Assembly (NCBI RefSeq): GCF_030297555.1
Contig: NZ_AP028136.1
Coordinates: 124,001-188,000 of the forward strand
Source of the DNA: Polynucleobacter sp. HIN5
Lineage (GTDB): Bacteria > Pseudomonadota > Gammaproteobacteria > Burkholderiales > Burkholderiaceae
Direction of reading: 5' to 3'
DNA length: 64,000 nucleotides
A program made the position numbers and the translations under genes. Every line of letters starts with the position of its first letter. The stretch's first letter is position 1. Under the pieces are notes generated by a model. The model was not told the DNA's origin. It saw nothing but the letters and a program-made list of their open reading frames with translations, and did no database searches. This document shows positions 60,516-64,000 of this stretch, in pieces.

Positions 60516-61057
60516 GAGGGGTGCGAGGCGTGCAGTGGCGCCCCCCAGACTAATTGTTGCATTTGGTTGGTGGTGACAATAAACCGGGCGAGTTCAGAGA
60601 GTGCAAGTTGATAGACCTCGCGCTTGAAATCAATCACGGTGTCGAGCTCAATCCAATATGGATGCCAGCGCCAGGCATCAAACTCAGGATGCCCTGTGGC
60701 TCGTAGTTGAATCTCATGGTCTTGGCCTAGCATTCGCAGTAAGAACCAAATTTGTTTTTGACCCTTATAAGCGACACGCTGATGACGGTGATTCATTTGG
60801 CGGCGTAAGAACTCCTCGGGCACATCGTAGCGAATCCAATCACGGGTGCGCCCAATGATCTCGACATGGTGAGGAAAAAGACCCACCTCTTCGTGGAGTT
60901 CGCGATACATCGCTTCTTCGGGACTTTCTCCGTGCGCAATTCCTCCTTGTGGAAATTGCCAAGAATGTTGTCCAATTCGTTTACCCCAAAATACTTCGTT
61001 GCGAGCATTGAGAAGCACAATGCCAACATTAGGTCGATAGCCTTCACGGTCAAGCAT
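60512..61057 (-). CDS. rppH: RNA 5'-pyrophosphohydrolase
   Basis: NUDIX enzyme that removes pyrophosphate from mRNA 5' ends and starts RNase E-dependent decay. The N terminus [16 protein letters not shown] and [11 protein letters not shown] are RppH signatures, and the NUDIX box spans about residues 38-60 ([20 protein letters not shown] then VGL). The length of 181 residues is normal. It is divergent from proS across 63 bases. A TTGTGA-N16-TATAAT pair on the minus strand (61108-61135) could be its promoter. Confidence 0.93.
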   Translation of the reverse strand: MLDREGYRPNVGIVLLNARNEVFWGKRIGQHSWQFPQGGIAHGESPEEAMYRELHEEVGLFPHHVEIIGRTRDWIRYDVPEEFLRRQMNHRHQRVAYKGQKQIWFLLRMLGQDHEIQLRATGHPEFDAWRWHPYWIELDTVIDFKREVYQLALSELARFIVTTNQMQQLVWGAPLHASHPS

Positions 61058-61107
61058 AATCGTACCTTTTAGTCCCTAATCTTTAATCCTTTAAAATCAA
61101 CGATTTG

Positions 61108-61135
61108 ATTATAGTCACTCATGAAAGCTTCACAA
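61108..61135 (-). promoter_or_regulatory. Candidate rppH promoter
   Basis: On the minus strand TTGTGA (61130-61135) and a consensus TATAAT (61108-61113) are 16 bases apart. Transcription would begin around 61101, about 44 bases before the rppH start. The -35 lies in the first codons of the divergent proS gene. The -35 matches only four of six consensus bases, so the call is modest. Confidence 0.35.
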
Positions 61136-62863
61136 ACCTTTCTTGCAACCCTAAAAGAGGCTCCAGCAGATGCGGAGATTGTGTCTCACCAACTGATGGT
61201 GCGCGCTGGGCTAATCCGTAAATTAAGTGCTGGAATTTATAACTATCTCCCTCTCGGGCTCAAGGTAATTCGGAAGGTCGAGAACATTATTCGGGAAGAA
61301 ATGAATCGCGCCGGAGCCATCGAGCTTCTGATGCCGATCGTTCAACCTGCTGAGTTATGGCAAGAGACGGGCCGTTGGGAAAAAATGGGCCCTGAGTTGT
61401 TGCGCATTCAAGATCGCCATGAGCGCGATTACCTGATTCAGCCAACCTCCGAAGAGGTAATTACTGATCTTGCGCGCTCGGAGATCAGAAGCTACAAACA
61501 ATTGCCCGTCAATTTTTATCAAATTCAGACGAAGTTTCGTGATGAGCGTCGCCCCCGTTTTGGGATCATGCGGGGTCGTGAGTTCAGCATGAAGGATGCT
61601 TATTCATTTGATCGTGATCAGGCAGGCTTGAAAAAGTCTTACGCGCTCATGTTTGATGCCTACGCCCGAATCTTTCAACGCATGGGTTTGCAGTTTCGAG
61701 CCGTTGCTGCCGATAACGGTGCAATCGGAGGTTCAGGCAGCCAAGAGTTTCATGTGATTGCCGATACCGGTGAAGATGCGATTGTTTATTGCCCGAATTC
61801 GGATTACGCCGCCAATTTAGAAGCGGCTGAATCGGTTGCTCTGATTGCACAGCGTGCCGCTCCAAAAGAAAGCATGCAAAAAGTGGCAACGCCAGGTCAA
61901 AAGCGTTGCGAAGATGTTGCGCAGTTTCTCAAGATCGATCTGTCAAACACCATTAAATCCTTAGTGTTGGCAGTTGATCAAGAAACTGGATCCGCCAAAC
62001 TATTTATGGTGTTGCTCAGGGGTGATCATGAGCTCAATGAAATCAAGGTTAATAAGGTCCCTGGCTTAAGTGCCTTTCGGTTTGCCACCGATGCTGAAAT
62101 CCAAACAGCGTGCGGTTCACCAGTGGGTTACTTAGGCCCGGTTGGATTACCGTCCTCAGTTCAAGTGATTGCCGATCGCACCGTGGCAAATATGAGTGAC
62201 TTTGTCTGCGGCGCCAATGCCGAAGGCTATCACTTGACTGGTGTCAATTGGGGGCGCGACGTTCCTGAGCCTTTGGTAGCCGATGTGCGTAATGCAGTGG
62301 CCGGAGATCCTTCGCCAGATGGAAAAGGAACTCTTGAGATTTGTCGCGGCATTGAAGTAGGCCATGTGTTTCAATTGGGAACCCGATATTCCGAAGCGAT
62401 GAAGTGCACTTACCTTGACGAAAATGGTAAAGCTCAGCCGATGGTGATGGGCTGTTACGGAATTGGCGTGACCCGCTTATTGGGTGCTGCGATTGAGCAA
62501 GGTCACGACGAGCGTGGGATTATTTGGCCGATTTCCATGGCGCCATTTGAGGTCGTGATTTGTCCGGTAGGCTACGATAAATCCGATGCGGTACGCGACG
62601 CTGCCAACCATTTACATCAAGAACTTCTTGCTGCTGGCGTGGATGTTGTTTTAGATGATCGCGGTGAGCGTCCGGGCGCGATGTTTGCAGACTGGGAGTT
62701 GATTGGTGTCCCTTATCGTATCGTGATTGGCGAGCGTAGTCTCAAAGAAGATCAGGTTGAGTTTCAGAGTCGACGAGAAAGTGTCGCTCAATTAATACCG
62801 CTGAAGTCGATTACGCACACAATTGTTACTGCGATCAATACCGCAAAAAATAATTTGATTTAA
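61121..62863 (+). CDS. proS: Prolyl-tRNA synthetase (bacterial type)
   Basis: Class II aminoacyl-tRNA synthetase, 580 residues. The N terminus [22 protein letters not shown] is standard. Motif 2 is in [26 protein letters not shown] (two joined pieces). The INS editing domain fills about residues 235-385 and removes Ala-tRNA-Pro. Motif 3 is in [17 protein letters not shown], and the anticodon-binding domain ends the protein. Three bases separate its stop from that of ffh. Confidence 0.96.
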   Translation: MKASQTFLATLKEAPADAEIVSHQLMVRAGLIRKLSAGIYNYLPLGLKVIRKVENIIREEMNRAGAIELLMPIVQPAELWQETGRWEKMGPELLRIQDRHERDYLIQPTSEEVITDLARSEIRSYKQLPVNFYQIQTKFRDERRPRFGIMRGREFSMKDAYSFDRDQAGLKKSYALMFDAYARIFQRMGLQFRAVAADNGAIGGSGSQEFHVIADTGEDAIVYCPNSDYAANLEAAESVALIAQRAAPKESMQKVATPGQKRCEDVAQFLKIDLSNTIKSLVLAVDQETGSAKLFMVLLRGDHELNEIKVNKVPGLSAFRFATDAEIQTACGSPVGYLGPVGLPSSVQVIADRTVANMSDFVCGANAEGYHLTGVNWGRDVPEPLVADVRNAVAGDPSPDGKGTLEICRGIEVGHVFQLGTRYSEAMKCTYLDENGKAQPMVMGCYGIGVTRLLGAAIEQGHDERGIIWPISMAPFEVVICPVGYDKSDAVRDAANHLHQELLAAGVDVVLDDRGERPGAMFADWELIGVPYRIVIGERSLKEDQVEFQSRRESVAQLIPLKSITHTIVTAINTAKNNLI

Positions 62864-62866
62864 GCT

Positions 62867-64000
62867 CTATTTTTTGAACAGCCCGCCGAGTCCTTTGGCG
62901 GCACCGCGGGCGGCAAGCGAGCTCATCATCTTGGCCATCTTGCCGCCCTTCATTTGCTTCATCATGCCTTGCATTTGTTCAAATTGCGCCAAGAGGCGAT
63001 TGACCTCTTGAACTTGAACGCCCGCACCGGCAGCAATCCGACGCTTACGACTTGCCTTTAATAGTTCGGGTTTGGCACGCTCTTGTGGGGTCATGCTATC
63101 AATGATCCCTTGCATATGCTTCATTTGCTTATTAGCCATTCCTAAGTTGGCTTTACTGGCCTGCTGCGCAATTTGACTGGGTAATTTATCGAGCAGATTG
63201 GCCATGCCCCCCATATTTTGCATTTGCTTAATTTGCTCTCGGAAGTCACCAAGATCAAATCCACCCTTTTGTATTTTTTTGGCAATCTTTTGGGCTTGCT
63301 CAACATCGACATTTTGTTGGGCTTGTTCAACCAAGGCCAGGATGTCGCCCATGCCCAGTATGCGGTTGGTCATGCGCTCGGCATCAAACGCCTCAAGCCC
63401 ATCCATTTTTTCTGCAACGCCGATAAATTTGATGGGCACGCCGGTAATATGACGAACCGATAGCGCTGCACCCCCGCGGGAATCACCATCCAGTTTGGTG
63501 AGAATGACGCCGCTCAGGGGTAATGCCTCATGAAAAGCCCGTGCCGTATTAACCGCGTCTTGACCGAGCATGGCATCGACCACAAAAAGGGTTTCAATCG
63601 GTTTGAGACTCGCATGCAAAGACTTAATCTCTTGCATCATTTGCTCATCAATGCCTAAACGACCTGCCGTGTCAACAATTAAAACATCGTGATAATGGCG
63701 TTTAGCCCAATCGAGCGCCGCATTGGCAATCTCAATGGGCTTTTGGTCAGGTGAGCTTGGAAAGAAATCCGCTCCAACTTGAGCACTAACCGTTTTTAAT
63801 TGCTCGATCGCGGCCGGACGATACACGTCGCACGAAACAGTCAAAACCTTTTTCTTTAACTTTTCTTGCAAGAACTTAGCAAGTTTGGCTGCTGAGGTTG
63901 TTTTACCAGCACCTTGCAAACCGGCCATTAAGATGACCGCAGGAGGTTGGGTGGCTAGATTTAATTTCCCAGACTCTTCTTCATCCCCGCCCATGATGAG
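62867..64000 (-). CDS. ffh: Signal recognition particle protein Ffh (5' end beyond the window)
   Basis: GTPase that binds 4.5S RNA and signal sequences for co-translational targeting. About 378 codons are visible. The N-terminal N domain and the real start lie beyond position 64000. G1 is GLQGAGKTTSAAKLA, followed by SCDVYRPAAIEQL, G3 VDTAGRLG, G4 TKLDGDSRGG and the methionine-rich M domain, with QIKQMQNMGGMANLLDKLP and the RNA-binding SRKRRIAAGAGVQVQEVN. The reading frame runs off the window edge without a stop. Confidence 0.95.
   Translation of the reverse strand, partial: LIMGGDEEESGKLNLATQPPAVILMAGLQGAGKTTSAAKLAKFLQEKLKKKVLTVSCDVYRPAAIEQLKTVSAQVGADFFPSSPDQKPIEIANAALDWAKRHYHDVLIVDTAGRLGIDEQMMQEIKSLHASLKPIETLFVVDAMLGQDAVNTARAFHEALPLSGVILTKLDGDSRGGAALSVRHITGVPIKFIGVAEKMDGLEAFDAERMTNRILGMGDILALVEQAQQNVDVEQAQKIAKKIQKGGFDLGDFREQIKQMQNMGGMANLLDKLPSQIAQQASKANLGMANKQMKHMQGIIDSMTPQERAKPELLKASRKRRIAAGAGVQVQEVNRLLAQFEQMQGMMKQMKGGKMAKMMSSLAARGAAKGLGGLFKK

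Overview
The window looks like chromosomal DNA of a free-living betaproteobacterium of the Burkholderiaceae, most like Polynucleobacter. This rests on gene order and protein sequence: rpe-trpEGDC, a complete dcw cluster followed by lpxC, a DUF721 gene and secA, the ispB / rplU-rpmA-obgE-proB / CNP1-like-rppH / proS / ffh series, a murD with the linker insertion I recall from Burkholderiales, compact genes and moderate GC. I could not run a database search, so the genus is inferred. No prophage, insertion sequence, integrase, CRISPR array or rRNA was seen. There is one tRNA gene, tRNA-Pro(CGG).

Layout. 0-5.8 kb: ychF faces a tryptophan operon, rpe-trpE-trpG-trpD-trpC, read leftward. 5.8-9.5 kb: apaG, then a four-gene glutamate/aspartate-type ABC importer (gltI-J-K-L) with an FNR-type box just ahead of it. 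9.5-14.5 kb: a 38-residue membrane protein, the lytic transglycosylase mltA, an enoyl-CoA hydratase, an M20 amidohydrolase and a FadD-like acyl-CoA ligase. 14.5-18.9 kb: biotin genes bioA-bioF-bioD divergent from bioB, with coq7 translationally coupled to bioB. 19.6-37.3 kb: the whole division and cell-wall cluster, mraZ-rsmH-ftsL-ftsI-murE-murF-mraY-murD-ftsW-murG-murC-ddl-ftsQ-ftsA-ftsZ, with a readable promoter and three MraZ boxes. 37.3-44.7 kb: a peroxiredoxin behind a long imperfect stem, lpxC, the DUF721 gene, secA, argJ, a DUF815 ATPase and mutT. 44.7-50.0 kb, leftward: corB-like, pilB, pilC, pilD, coaE, zapD. 50.1-56.3 kb: a more accessory stretch with ogt, a squalene/phytoene synthase-family gene, a sodium:solute symporter, a PanE-like reductase, a FAH-family enzyme and a GrdB-like protein, ending at tRNA-Pro. 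56.3-64 kb: ispB, rplU-rpmA, obgE, proB, a CNP1-like lipoprotein, rppH, proS and the 3' part of ffh.

Together these genes cover amino-acid and cofactor synthesis, envelope building and division, protein export and targeting, ribosome assembly and competence or pilus assembly. Within operons most neighbours overlap by four bases. Most convergent pairs meet with overlap or a few bases and no hairpin terminator, which points to a streamlined genome.

The least ordinary signals are a 16-pair imperfect stem (37286-37381) whose right arm contains the Shine-Dalgarno of the peroxiredoxin gene; a pared-down pilB/pilD pair; a GrdB-like protein with a CPIC motif; a ProB with no PUA domain; a terminator abutting the obgE start codon; a consensus promoter and possible leader peptide ahead of rplU; and several inverted repeats in the 370-base gap before the panE-like gene. 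I did not find a clearly new multi-gene defence or mobile system.
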